Part shown: piece by piece, positions 7,866-16,309 of the stretch
Layout of the letters: the number at the start of each line of letters is the position of its first letter
Numbering within the stretch: position 1 is the stretch's first letter
Source of the DNA: Hymenobacter crusticola
GTDB lineage: Bacteria > Bacteroidota > Bacteroidia > Cytophagales > Hymenobacteraceae
Length of the DNA stretch: 64,000 nucleotides
Reading direction: 5' to 3'
Assembly (NCBI RefSeq): GCF_002154225.1
Contig: NZ_MTSE01000009.1
Location: forward strand, 1-64,000
Program-made: the position numbers and the translations under genes
Notes under the pieces: model-generated
The model's database searches: none
What the model was told of the DNA's origin: nothing
Seen by the model: the letters and a program-made list of their open reading frames with translations, nothing else

Positions 7866-8993
7866 TTAGGCGTGGGCTGGCTCCAATACTGACTCTACAC
7901 TTACCAGAGGTAGGTTCCAGGCATCAGCTACACCTTTATACACCACTTCGCCGTTCACCACGTTCAAGCCGAGGCGCAGATCAGCGTTCTGGCGGCAAGC
8001 CTCCTGCCAACCCTGGTTCGCTAGCTTCACGGCATAGGGTAGCGTGGCGTTAGTTAAGGCTAGGGTGCTAGTGTAAGGCACTGCACCAGGCATGTTGGCC
8101 ACGCAATAGTGTACGATGTCGTCGATGATGAACGTCGGGTCTTCATGGGTGGTGGGCTTGCAGGTTTCGATGCAGCCACCTTGGTCCACAGCCACGTCGA
8201 CGAGCACGGTGCCCGCTTTCATGGTTTTGAGCATGTCGCGCGTGATGAGGTGCGGCGCTTTTGCCCCCGGAATTAGCACGGCGCCCACAATCAGATCGGC
8301 CGTTTTGATGGCTTCACGGATGTTGTATTCGTTGGAATACACCGTCACCACGTTCTTGGGCATGATGTCGTCAAGCTCGCGCAGGCGATTCAGGCTGATA
8401 TCCATAATGGTTACCTGGGCACCTAGGCCCGCCGCAATCTTCGCCGCTTGGGTACCGACGATGCCACCGCCCAGCACCAACACGTGCGCGGGCTTTACGC
8501 CGGGCACGCCGCCGAGCAGAATGCCACGGCCTTTCAACGGTTTTTCCAGGTACTTAGCGCCTTCTTGCGGCGCCATGCGACCAGCTACCTCGCTCATCGG
8601 AATCAACAGGGGCAGTGAACGGTCGGCGCGCTCCACGGTTTCGTAGGCGAGGCACGTCGCCTTACGCTCGATCATGGCGTGGGTCAACTCCTCGCTCGAA
8701 GCGAAGTGGAAGTACGTGAACAGCAGCTGTCCTTCCTTGATCAAAGCGTATTCTTCCCGAATCGGCTCCTTCACTTTCACGATCATCTCGGCCTGAGCGT
8801 ACACATCGGCAATAGTTGGCAGAATCACGGCGCCAGCTTGCTCATACTCCGTGTCTTGAAAACCACTGCCGAGGCCCGCTGACGCTTGCACGTACACAGT
8901 GTGGTGATGCTTGCGCAGTTCCGCAACGCCTGCGGGGGTAAGGCCTACGCGGTTTTCGTTATTCTTAATTTCTTTCGGAACGCCGATAATCAT
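7866..8993 (-). CDS. ald: Alanine dehydrogenase
   Basis: 375 residues, the normal family length. It interconverts L-alanine with pyruvate and ammonia using NAD+, in the cytoplasm. The start MIIGVPKEIKNNENRVGLTP holds the substrate-binding Arg and is diagnostic. Lys74 region VKVKEPIREEY, the HFASSEELT His, the nucleotide-binding glycines in VLVLGGGIVGTQAAKIA, and the DQGG(C) loop near residue 268 are all visible. It is monocistronic, with its own -7 element upstream and a strong terminator downstream. Confidence 0.95.
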   Translation of the reverse strand: MIIGVPKEIKNNENRVGLTPAGVAELRKHHHTVYVQASAGLGSGFQDTEYEQAGAVILPTIADVYAQAEMIVKVKEPIREEYALIKEGQLLFTYFHFASSEELTHAMIERKATCLAYETVERADRSLPLLIPMSEVAGRMAPQEGAKYLEKPLKGRGILLGGVPGVKPAHVLVLGGGIVGTQAAKIAAGLGAQVTIMDISLNRLRELDDIMPKNVVTVYSNEYNIREAIKTADLIVGAVLIPGAKAPHLITRDMLKTMKAGTVLVDVAVDQGGCIETCKPTTHEDPTFIIDDIVHYCVANMPGAVPYTSTLALTNATLPYAVKLANQGWQEACRQNADLRLGLNVVNGEVVYKGVADAWNLPLVSVESVLEPAHA

Positions 8994-9038
8994 GGTGAGA
9001 GGAGGAATAAAGGGAAATTACGGGTGGTAAAACGGCCG

Positions 9039-9046
9039 CAAAGATA
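9039..9046 (-). promoter_or_regulatory. -7 element of ald
   Basis: Reads TATCTTTG on the minus strand, a perfect TAnnTTTG match, about 45 bp before the ald ATG. No TTG lies at the usual 21-bp spacing. Confidence 0.5.
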
Positions 9047-9136
9047 CGTAGCGCGTGCGCACGGCGGAATGATTGATACAACAACCTAGCTAGAGTCGTT
9101 CCACTAACGGGCGAAGCTTGGCCGGTGCACCAAATT

Positions 9137-9919
9137 TTACTTGAACGGAACGGCGGTGCCGCTTTCCTTTACCATGCTCGCTGCGTTTAGGTCGCGCACG
9201 ACGTTGGCCCGTAGCGTCACTTTCGTGTCGCCCGTTAGGTCATTGGAGCTCATCGTCACCACCTCCATGCTCTGACCAGCTTGACGCGGCGCGTAGATCA
9301 GCTCAACGGGTACGCTCTGGCCGGGCTTGATCGGTTGGGGAGCGGCCTTGTAGCCTACACAGTTACAGGTGGAGGAAAGCATGCCCATCACCAAATCCTG
9401 TTTGCCGGTATTCTGCACCGTGAGGCGCACGACGGGTTGCTGACCCACTTCTACCTTACCAAAGTCGTGGGCAGTGGTGCTGAGTTTGGCGTGAGGAGAC
9501 TGGGCTAGCTGGGCCGGTGTGAGCTTGCTCTTCAGCTCATCTTTGCCGAGTACAGTGCCTTTGATGCTGAGCACGGTGCTCGGCGTAGCTGCGTTGCTGG
9601 TTACGGTTACGGTTTTGTTGAACACGCCTGGTCGACCAGCGCTGCTGTACATAGCTTTCACTATACCGGTTTTGCCGGGCAGCACCGGAGTCTTGGTCCA
9701 ATCGGGGGTAGTGCAGCCGCAAGACGCCTGCACGTTGGCGATGACGACGGGCTGGTTGCCAGTGTTCTTAAACTTGAACTCGTAGGTGGCCATGGTGCCT
9801 TCGGGGACGTTGCCAAAATCGTGGCCATCTTTTTCGAAGCTCATAACGCCTTGTGCCTGAGCACCTAGGTGGGTCAGCAAAAGACCAAGGCCAAACAAAA
9901 GTGAGACAAAGTTTTTCAT
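9137..9919 (-). CDS. Secreted protein with two DUF1573 domains
   Basis: 260 residues from the ATG at 9919. The longer frame upstream lacks a signal peptide, whereas MKNFVSLLFGLGLLLTHLGAQAQ begins one directly. Two DUF1573 units follow. The first has FEKDGHDFGNVPEG, an ASCGCTTPDW cysteine motif and GRPGVF; the second has STTAHDFGKVEVGQ, STCNCVGY and PRQAGQ. This Ig-like fold is common in secreted Bacteroidota proteins; its function is unknown. The cysteine pairs could bind metal or form disulfides. Divergent from the E1 gene across about 280 bp. Confidence 0.85.
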   Translation of the reverse strand: MKNFVSLLFGLGLLLTHLGAQAQGVMSFEKDGHDFGNVPEGTMATYEFKFKNTGNQPVVIANVQASCGCTTPDWTKTPVLPGKTGIVKAMYSSAGRPGVFNKTVTVTSNAATPSTVLSIKGTVLGKDELKSKLTPAQLAQSPHAKLSTTAHDFGKVEVGQQPVVRLTVQNTGKQDLVMGMLSSTCNCVGYKAAPQPIKPGQSVPVELIYAPRQAGQSMEVVTMSSNDLTGDTKVTLRANVVRDLNAASMVKESGTAVPFK

Positions 9920-10035
9920 AGGAGAAGAAGACAGGTTTGTAAAGCTGAAATCGAAAAAAGTTGCAGCGCACACGCACAGCCATTTACTTATCTTGCTGCC
10001 AGGGCTGCCTAGCAATAGCTACTGACACAGTATCA

Positions 10036-10043
10036 CAAAGATA
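10036..10043 (-). promoter_or_regulatory. -7 element of the DUF1573 gene
   Basis: TATCTTTG on the minus strand, a perfect match to TAnnTTTG, about 116 bp upstream of the ATG at 9919. Confidence 0.45.
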
Positions 10044-10121
10044 GACAAAAACGTTCCGGGCTGCACCGCTATCCGAAACGGCCCAAAAGAGTGGCTTGCC
10101 CAGCGTCTTTCCCAAAATCTG

Positions 10122-10129
10122 TACTTTTG
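10122..10129 (+). promoter_or_regulatory. -7 element of the E1 gene
   Basis: TACTTTTG matches TAnnTTTG, 68 bp before the ATG at 10198. A TTG at 10096-10098 is 23 bp upstream, slightly wider than usual. Confidence 0.45.
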
Positions 10130-10197
10130 TCCTGAGTTTGCAGCCTAGGTGCACCTGATTCGTGTCAGTTGCTTGTTGTCCACCCGTTTTGTTTTTT

Positions 10198-12612
10198 ATG
10201 TCTACTGTCGAATCTGCCCTAGCTCCGGCTATTGCCCTGAGCAAAGAAGAACTGCTGCGTGATTACCGCATTGGCTGGGAAAGCCGACAGGCCTCGCTCG
10301 CTGGCCGCAAGGAGGTGTTTATGGGCAAAGCTAAGTTCGGCATCTTCGGCGATGGCAAAGAGCTGCCTCAGCTGGCCATGGCGCGCGCTTTTCAGGTAGG
10401 CGATTTCCGTTCTGGCTACTACCGCGACCAAACCTTTATGCTCGCTGCTGGGGAGCTAAACTTGCAGCAGTATTTCGCCCAGCTCTACGCGCACCCCGAC
10501 GTAGAAGCGGACCCTGCCACCGGCGGCCGTTGCATGAACGGGCACTATGCCACGCGTTTGCTCGACGAAGATGGCAACTTCAAGCCCCAGACTTCCAGCA
10601 AGAATTCCAGCGCCGACATTTCACCCACGGCTGCGCAGATGCCACGCTTAGTTGGCCTAGCGTATGCCTCCAAGCTGTATCGCCAGAACCCGGAGCTGCA
10701 TGGCTTCACCGACTTTTCGGTGAATGGTAATGAGGTGGCTTTCGGTACCATCGGTAATGCTAGCACGTCGGAGGGCATGTTCTTCGAGGCTATTAATGCC
10801 GCTGGCGTGCTCCAGATTCCGATGCTCGTGTCGGTGTGGGATGACCATTATGGCATCTCGGTGCCTGCTGAGTATCAAACGACTAAGCAGAGCATTAGTG
10901 AAATAATGGCCGGTTTCCAGCGCAATGGGCCAGGTGAGCAGGGCTTCGAGATTTTTGTAGTGAAGGGGTGGGACTACCCCGCACTAGTCGAAACCTACCA
11001 GCGCGCCGCTGAACTGTGCCGCCGCGAGCATGTGCCTGTGCTCATCCACGTCACGGAAGTAACGCAGCCGCAGGGCCACTCCACTTCCGGCTCGCATGAG
11101 CGCTACAAAAGCAAAGACCGCCTCGCCTGGGAGCAAGAGCATGATTGCCTGCGCAAAATGCGGCAGTGGTTGCTAAAAGAAGGCTATGCCACGCCCGAGG
11201 AGCTTTTCCAGTTGGAAGATGAAGCCATGGACGCCGTGAAGAAAGCGCGGAGTGCTGCGTGGCAGTCCTTCTTTAACCCTATTCAGCAGGAGCGTGAGGA
11301 ACTGGCCAAGCTGCTGGAGCGGCTAGCGGCAGAGGCCGAGAAGCCCAACAACTTGCACAAGTCCATCGAGCACCTAAAGCAGCATCCCACGGCTTTACGC
11401 GCCGATATTATCCGCACGGCCCGACGGGCATTGCGCCAGGTGCGCGGCCAGCGCAGCTTTGCGCGGCGCGAACTGCAGCAGTGGCTAGAACAGGCCACGG
11501 CGGATAATGCCGACCGCTACAACTCCTACCTCTACAGCCAAAGCGAACAAGCGGCCCTGAACATCACGGAAGTGAAGGCAGAGTTTGCGCCCAACGCGCC
11601 GCAAGTAGACGCCCGTGAGGTCTTGCAAGCCTGCTTTGATGCCAACTTCCGCCGCGACCCGACTATTTTCGCCATCGGGGAGGATGTAGGTCGTATTGGG
11701 GACGTAAACCAAGCTTTTGCCGGCTTGCAAGCCAAATTTGGTGAGCTACGCGTTACCGATACGGGCATCCGCGAAAGCACTATTGTGGGGCAGGGCATCG
11801 GCGCCGCGTTGCGCGGGCTGCGACCCATCACCGAAATTCAGTACCTGGATTACATGCTCTATGCCATCCAGATTCTGTCCGACGACCTAGCTACGCTTCA
11901 GTACCGTACGAAAGGCGGGCAGAAGGCACCCTTGATTGTGCGCACCCGCGGCCACCGGCTTGAAGGTGTATGGCACGCTGGCTCGCCTATGGGGATGATA
12001 CTGAACAGTATACGGGGGATGCATCTATGTGTACCGCGCAATATGACGCAGGCCGCGGGGTTCTACAATACCCTGCTCCGCTCCGATGAGCCAGCAGTGG
12101 TAGTGGAATGCCTAAACGGCTATCGGCTCAAGGAGACCATCCCGCAGAACGTGGGCGAGTTTACCGTGCCGCTCGGCGTGCCGGAAGTGCTGTTAGAGGG
12201 CTCCGATATAACAATCGTGACGTACGGTTCCATGTGCCGCATTGTACTCGACGCCGCCCGACAGCTTGCTAAAGTAGGAATATCGGCGGAAGTGATTGAC
12301 GTACAGACGCTACTGCCTTTTGACGTGGAGCACCTGATTGTGGACAGCATCCGCAAAACCAACCGGGTGGTGTTCACAGATGAGGACGTGCCCGGCGGCG
12401 CTACCGGCTACCTGTTGCAGCAAGTGCTCGACGAACAGCAGGCGTATCAATACCTCGACGCGCAGCCCCGCTGCCTAGCCGCGCAGCCTCATCGCCCACC
12501 CTACGGCACCGACGGTGACTACTTTAGCAAGCCGAATGCGGAGGATGTGTTTGATGTAGTGTACGAACTCATGAGTGAAGCCGATCCTAAGCGCTTCCCC
12601 TCTATTTACTAG
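10198..12612 (+). CDS. 2-oxoacid dehydrogenase E1, alpha and beta subunits fused
   Basis: 804 residues. The thiamine-diphosphate-dependent E1 component of a branched-chain or similar 2-oxoacid dehydrogenase complex, cytoplasmic. The N-terminal alpha part carries FRSGYYRDQT, GRCMNGHYATR and FGTIGNASTSEG (the ThDP/Mg region; the canonical GDG is replaced). The C-terminal beta part starts near AREVLQACFDANF, with FAIGEDVGRIGDVNQ, DTGIRESTIVGQGIGAALRG and VFTDEDVPGGATGYL. The fusion is usual in Bacteroidota. The ATG at 10198 is chosen because the longer frame adds an unlikely cysteine-rich segment. E2 and E3 are not nearby. Exact substrate is uncertain. Confidence 0.9.
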   Translation: MSTVESALAPAIALSKEELLRDYRIGWESRQASLAGRKEVFMGKAKFGIFGDGKELPQLAMARAFQVGDFRSGYYRDQTFMLAAGELNLQQYFAQLYAHPDVEADPATGGRCMNGHYATRLLDEDGNFKPQTSSKNSSADISPTAAQMPRLVGLAYASKLYRQNPELHGFTDFSVNGNEVAFGTIGNASTSEGMFFEAINAAGVLQIPMLVSVWDDHYGISVPAEYQTTKQSISEIMAGFQRNGPGEQGFEIFVVKGWDYPALVETYQRAAELCRREHVPVLIHVTEVTQPQGHSTSGSHERYKSKDRLAWEQEHDCLRKMRQWLLKEGYATPEELFQLEDEAMDAVKKARSAAWQSFFNPIQQEREELAKLLERLAAEAEKPNNLHKSIEHLKQHPTALRADIIRTARRALRQVRGQRSFARRELQQWLEQATADNADRYNSYLYSQSEQAALNITEVKAEFAPNAPQVDAREVLQACFDANFRRDPTIFAIGEDVGRIGDVNQAFAGLQAKFGELRVTDTGIRESTIVGQGIGAALRGLRPITEIQYLDYMLYAIQILSDDLATLQYRTKGGQKAPLIVRTRGHRLEGVWHAGSPMGMILNSIRGMHLCVPRNMTQAAGFYNTLLRSDEPAVVVECLNGYRLKETIPQNVGEFTVPLGVPEVLLEGSDITIVTYGSMCRIVLDAARQLAKVGISAEVIDVQTLLPFDVEHLIVDSIRKTNRVVFTDEDVPGGATGYLLQQVLDEQQAYQYLDAQPRCLAAQPHRPPYGTDGDYFSKPNAEDVFDVVYELMSEADPKRFPSIY

Positions 12613-12623
12613 TACAGTAGCAA

Positions 12624-12664
12624 CAGAAAGCCCACCCAGATATGTGGTCTGGGTGGGCTTTCTG
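12624..12664 (+). terminator. Bidirectional terminator after the E1 gene
   Basis: A perfect 17-bp stem (CAGAAAGCCCACCCAGA with its complement) around a 7-nt loop. It sits between the convergent E1 and lipoprotein genes. Confidence 0.85.
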
Positions 12665-12691
12665 TTGGTATAGTAGCTAGGCAATAGCTGA

Positions 12692-13240
12692 CTAGAATTG
12701 GAGAGGATCTGTGACAACCGTGTTACTTTCGTGCAAGGCTCGGTCAACGATGCTTACCTGGAAGCGTATGTTAGAACCTTTTGGGAAAGTGCCTGCGAAG
12801 AATTTGTAACTAAATGTTAAATCTCCTTTTAAAGGCTCTGAACGGCCACTAGTATTAAGGTAAGGATACCGTTGGTAATAGCCATACCCTACGTTGAGGT
12901 TCTGGTAAGAGCCATCACTCTGTCGAATTTGTGGCTGTAGAAAATAGTTGTTGTAAAACCTGTTGGGGGTTCCATCCAAATTTTTCTCTTGATAAGGTGG
13001 GTTAGTATCCTCGTTTTTAAGACCTAAGTCACCGTCACCGTCCCGGAAGGTAATAGTCACTTTAACACTATCAAACTCCCCGTCATCTGTTTTAAAGTAC
13101 TGTTGTGTAATGCCTTTAAAACTAATTTCCGGCGTGTCGGGATAATCAGGAGCAGTGATGCAAGACGAAACAGCAAGACTGACGAACAGCATCAGCATAG
13201 CTAAGCCCAGCATCCGGGAAGGAGTAAAAAGCTTGGTCAT
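12692..13240 (-). CDS. Hypothetical lipoprotein with acidic DGDGD motif
   Basis: 182 residues. A lipoprotein signal peptide (hydrophobic LAMLMLFVSLAVSSC) puts the lipidated Cys near residue 27. The mature part contains TFRDGDGDLGLKNED, a calcium-loop-like acidic motif seen in small Bacteroidota lipoproteins of unknown function, followed by Tyr/Asn-rich sequence (RFYNNYF, NVGYGYYQRYPY). Divergent from the LuxE-like gene across about 115 bp. No function can be assigned. Confidence 0.7.
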   Translation of the reverse strand: MTKLFTPSRMLGLAMLMLFVSLAVSSCITAPDYPDTPEISFKGITQQYFKTDDGEFDSVKVTITFRDGDGDLGLKNEDTNPPYQEKNLDGTPNRFYNNYFLQPQIRQSDGSYQNLNVGYGYYQRYPYLNTSGRSEPLKGDLTFSYKFFAGTFPKGSNIRFQVSIVDRALHESNTVVTDPLQF

Positions 13241-13355
13241 AGTAGGGAAGAAAAATCAGCAGACAACGACATTGGCTGAACAGCTTGAAGATACAGCTTC
13301 TCAACGAACAGCGGTGCTATTTGTTATACCAAAACGCTAACTGAATTGTGTTGTA

Positions 13356-14357
13356 ATGAGTTTCCGCGACGCTTACCTACAGCAATTGCCTCACCTGATT
13401 GCCACTGACTTCGAACAAACCGCTTTGGCGCTCTTTCGGCACCAAGCAGTGCATTGCCCGCCGTACCAAGAATACCTAGCTCTGCTGGGTCGCAACCCGC
13501 AACAGGTACAGCAACTTACCGATATTCCATTCCTGCCCATCGAGTTTTTTAAGACGCATGATGTACGCACGGAGCCTGCTGGTTGGGAGCCACAGGAAGT
13601 GTTCCTGAGTAGCGGCACTACCATGCAGCAGCGCAGCCAACACCGCCTGCGCGACCCGCAGCTGTACCGCCAAAACGCCGCCCGTATCTTCGAACAAACT
13701 TACAGCCCGTTACGCGAATGGACCTTCTTGGCGTTGCTGCCATCGTACCTGGAGCAGGGGCAGTCGTCGTTGGTGGCCATGGTTGACTACTTCGCCAAAG
13801 AGTCGGGCCAAACGCAGCCGGCTTTTTTCCTTCATGACCACGCAGCGCTGGTGCAAGCTTTAGGGGAAGCCAAGCACCTAGGTCGTCGCGTGATGCTTAT
13901 TGGTGTAACCTATGCGCTCCTCGATCTAGCTGCTGAGTATGGTCCCGCGCCCGAACTGCAAGGGCTGACGGTGCTGGAAACGGGCGGCATGAAAGGGCGG
14001 CGGCGCGAGATGATTCGCGAGGAACTACACGCGGAGCTGAAGCTAGCTTTTGGCCCCGCCGGTATTCACTCCGAATACGGCATGACGGAGTTGCTTTCCC
14101 AAGCCTACAGCCTCGGTGATGGCCGTTTTCACCAGCCAGTGCCGCTGCGTATTCTGTTGCGCGACCCATCCGATCCGTTCTCTATTTCGACCACTCGCCC
14201 CGATGGCGCCATCAACGTTATTGACCTAGCCAATATTGATTCCTGCGCCTTCATCGAAACCAAAGACCTAGCTCGTCAACATCCTGATGGTTCTTTCGAG
14301 GTGCTAGGTCGCATGGATAACTCGGATGTGCGCGGCTGCAATCAACTAGTTGCTTAA
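13356..14357 (+). CDS. LuxE-like acyltransferase (acyl-protein synthetase family)
   Basis: 333 residues. It resembles the LuxE acyl-protein synthetase/PaaK adenylate-forming family, which activates a carboxylate with ATP. Motifs: DIPFLPIEFFKTHDV, the P-loop-like FLSSGTTMQQRS, LETGGMKGRRREM, HSEYGMTELLSQAY (the adenylation core) and FIETKDLARQHPDGSFEVLGRMDNSDVRG (C-terminal hinge). The family is common in Cytophagales and Flavobacteriia. Without a neighbouring reductase or carrier protein the substrate is unknown. It carries its own terminator. Confidence 0.75.
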   Translation: MSFRDAYLQQLPHLIATDFEQTALALFRHQAVHCPPYQEYLALLGRNPQQVQQLTDIPFLPIEFFKTHDVRTEPAGWEPQEVFLSSGTTMQQRSQHRLRDPQLYRQNAARIFEQTYSPLREWTFLALLPSYLEQGQSSLVAMVDYFAKESGQTQPAFFLHDHAALVQALGEAKHLGRRVMLIGVTYALLDLAAEYGPAPELQGLTVLETGGMKGRRREMIREELHAELKLAFGPAGIHSEYGMTELLSQAYSLGDGRFHQPVPLRILLRDPSDPFSISTTRPDGAINVIDLANIDSCAFIETKDLARQHPDGSFEVLGRMDNSDVRGCNQLVA

Positions 14358-14360
14358 CAA

Positions 14361-14390
14361 AGAAAGCCTAGACTTACATCTAGGCTTTCT
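14361..14390 (+). terminator. Bidirectional terminator
   Basis: AGAAAGCCTAGA and TCTAGGCTTTCT form a perfect 12-bp stem with a 6-nt loop between the convergent LuxE-like and NtrC-like genes. Confidence 0.8.
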
Positions 14391-14406
14391 TATTCAAACG
14401 AGGTAT

Positions 14407-15564
14407 TTACTTGCCCGAATAGGCTTTGGCGTCGGATTCAGTGATGACGTCGTCGCTCATGATAACGAGGCGTTCAACCACGTTGCGCAATTCCCGGATG
14501 TTACCCGTCCAGTTGAGGCTCTGTAGGTATTTCAGGGCTGCTGCATCCGCTTTCTTGGGCTTATTGCCATAGTCGCGGGCGATGTCGTTCAGAAATTTCT
14601 GCACCAAGTCCGGAATGTCCTCGCGGCGGTCGTTGAGGGCTGGCACTTGGATCAGGATAACGGAGAGGCGATGGTACAAGTCTTCGCGGAAGTTGCGGTC
14701 GGCAATTTCTTGCACCAGGTTCTTGTTCGTAGCAGCTACCACGCGCACGTCGACGGAAATTTCTTTTTCGCCGCCAACGCGGGTGATTTTGCTTTCCTGC
14801 AAAGCGCGCAGCACCTTGGCCTGCGCCGACAGGCTCATGTCGCCAATTTCGTCCAAGAACAGTGTGCCGCCGCTAGCCTGCTCGAACTTGCCGATGCGCT
14901 GCTTAACGGCCGACGTAAACGATCCTTTTTCGTGGCCAAATAGCTCACTTTCAATCAGCTCCGACGGAATAGCAGCGCAGTTAACCTCTACCATGGGGCC
15001 GCCGGCGCGGTTGCTTTGCTCGTGCAACTGGCGGGCTACCATTTCCTTGCCAGCGCCGTTGGGGCCGGTGATGAGCACGCGGGCATCGGTAGGTGCTACC
15101 TTTTCGATGGCCTTGCGCACCACGCTCAGCGCGGCCGAGTTACCGACCATCTCCGAGCTTTTGGCAATCTTCTTCTTAAGCGTCTTGGTTTCGGTCACCA
15201 ACTTGGTGCGGTCGAGGGCATTGCGCACCGTGATGAGCAGGCGGTTCAGATCCGGGGGCTTCTGAATAAAGTCGAAGGCGCCTTTTTTAGTGGCATCCAC
15301 GGCGGTTTCGATGCTGCCGTGCGCCGATACCATAATGAAAGCGGAATCGGGCGATATGGTTTGGGCGCGCTCCAACACTTCGAGGCCGTCCATTTTCGGC
15401 ATCTTGATGTCGCAGAGCACCACATCGTACTTGTTTTTGACGAGCATATCCAGGCCCGTGGGACCGTCCTCGGCTTGGTCCACGGCGTAGCTTTCGTACT
15501 CCAGAATCTCCTTCAGAGTATTACGAATGGCCCGTTCGTCGTCGATGATTAGAATTTTGGGCAT
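14407..15564 (-). CDS. NtrC-type response regulator lacking a C-terminal HTH
   Basis: 385 residues. Residues 1-120 are a receiver domain with the phosphorylatable Asp52 in VVLCDIKMPKMDG. Residues ~140-375 are a sigma-54-activator AAA+ domain: Walker A GPNGAGKE, Walker B GGTLFLDEIGDM, R-finger region and LNWTGNIRELRNVVERL. Two oddities: the sigma-54-contact loop, normally GAFTGA, reads GSFTSA, and the protein ends 10 or so residues after the AAA+ domain, with no Fis-type DNA-binding helix-turn-helix. It may act without sequence-specific DNA binding or not through sigma-54 at all. The cognate kinase is not adjacent. Confidence 0.85.
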   Translation of the reverse strand: MPKILIIDDERAIRNTLKEILEYESYAVDQAEDGPTGLDMLVKNKYDVVLCDIKMPKMDGLEVLERAQTISPDSAFIMVSAHGSIETAVDATKKGAFDFIQKPPDLNRLLITVRNALDRTKLVTETKTLKKKIAKSSEMVGNSAALSVVRKAIEKVAPTDARVLITGPNGAGKEMVARQLHEQSNRAGGPMVEVNCAAIPSELIESELFGHEKGSFTSAVKQRIGKFEQASGGTLFLDEIGDMSLSAQAKVLRALQESKITRVGGEKEISVDVRVVAATNKNLVQEIADRNFREDLYHRLSVILIQVPALNDRREDIPDLVQKFLNDIARDYGNKPKKADAAALKYLQSLNWTGNIRELRNVVERLVIMSDDVITESDAKAYSGK

Positions 15565-15600
15565 GGGTAGATTTAGAGAACAGATGAGCGCAAGTAGAAA

Positions 15601-15608
15601 CGAAGGTA
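15601..15608 (-). promoter_or_regulatory. Candidate -7 element of the NtrC-like gene
   Basis: TACCTTCG on the minus strand, one mismatch from TAnnTTTG, 36 bp before the ATG. The same TTCG variant is used in the GH30 promoter of this window. Confidence 0.3.
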
Positions 15609-15831
15609 ACGAATTGTAAGGCGCAGGGGAGAAAGAAATACGCGGCTCCTTACCTAGGTAGATTTATAGAACCTCCGGTAAAGTTAAACGAAGTGTGCCT
15701 TGATTTGCTATTGGTTTGCTACTTGTCCGCCCACGGGCAGCGCACAGCACACTTAGCAAGCAGACCTAGCTCTACTATCTTGGAAGCAGGAAGCAGCGCC
15801 ACGAGCACCTAGGTAGCGCCCATAAAGCTAA

Positions 15832-16023
15832 CTGCTTGGTTACAAAACCGTGCGCCAGTGTTTGGCGCGAGCATGCACCGCGGCAATATTTAGCTGGTTT
15901 CAACAGTTGCCAACCGTCGAGAGCCGCCTGTGGCTGAGTGTGGTAGTACTGCTGCTGGTGTTGCCCCAAGCTACGCATTACGTGCTAGATGGCTTTATCT
16001 GGCGAAGGAGTAGCCAAGGCTGA
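15832..16023 (+). pseudogene. Probable C-terminal remnant of a membrane-protein gene
   Basis: Within a 745-bp interval between genes, this frame has no ATG but reads as the end of an integral membrane protein: SWFQQLPTVESRLWL, a hydrophobic helix VVVLLLVLPQ, then ATHYVLDGFIWRRSSQG and a stop. A stop codon precedes it at 15829-15831. The short, protein-like C-terminus without a start suggests the residue of a deleted gene. The rest of the interval (15609-15831, 16024-16309) shows no gene or terminator that I can support. Confidence 0.4.
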
Positions 16024-16309
16024 AAAGCTAGCCTAGAGGGTAGCGCCTGCGGCAGTTCAGCCGACAACCCATGCGCAACGTACAGAGGCATCACCGGGAG
16101 GCTACCACAATTTCACTGATACCGGCCGGATACCCTAGGTGCCCGTCCAGTGAACGTATGTCAATGCGGAGAAGAATTGTAGCTTCGCTGCCTCAGAAAA
16201 CAGTTGCTGTCTTTCCAACCTTCGGGCAGCACTACGTGTCTGTAGTCTGCACAGAAGAATCATTGCCGCTCACCACCACTCAAAACGTCCTGCAAACCAT
16301 TCTACACCC

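Noticed and set aside
14582..15265. 227-codon frame opposite the NtrC-like gene
   Set aside because: Antisense shadow of a well-supported gene; Ser/Arg-rich composition and no domain.
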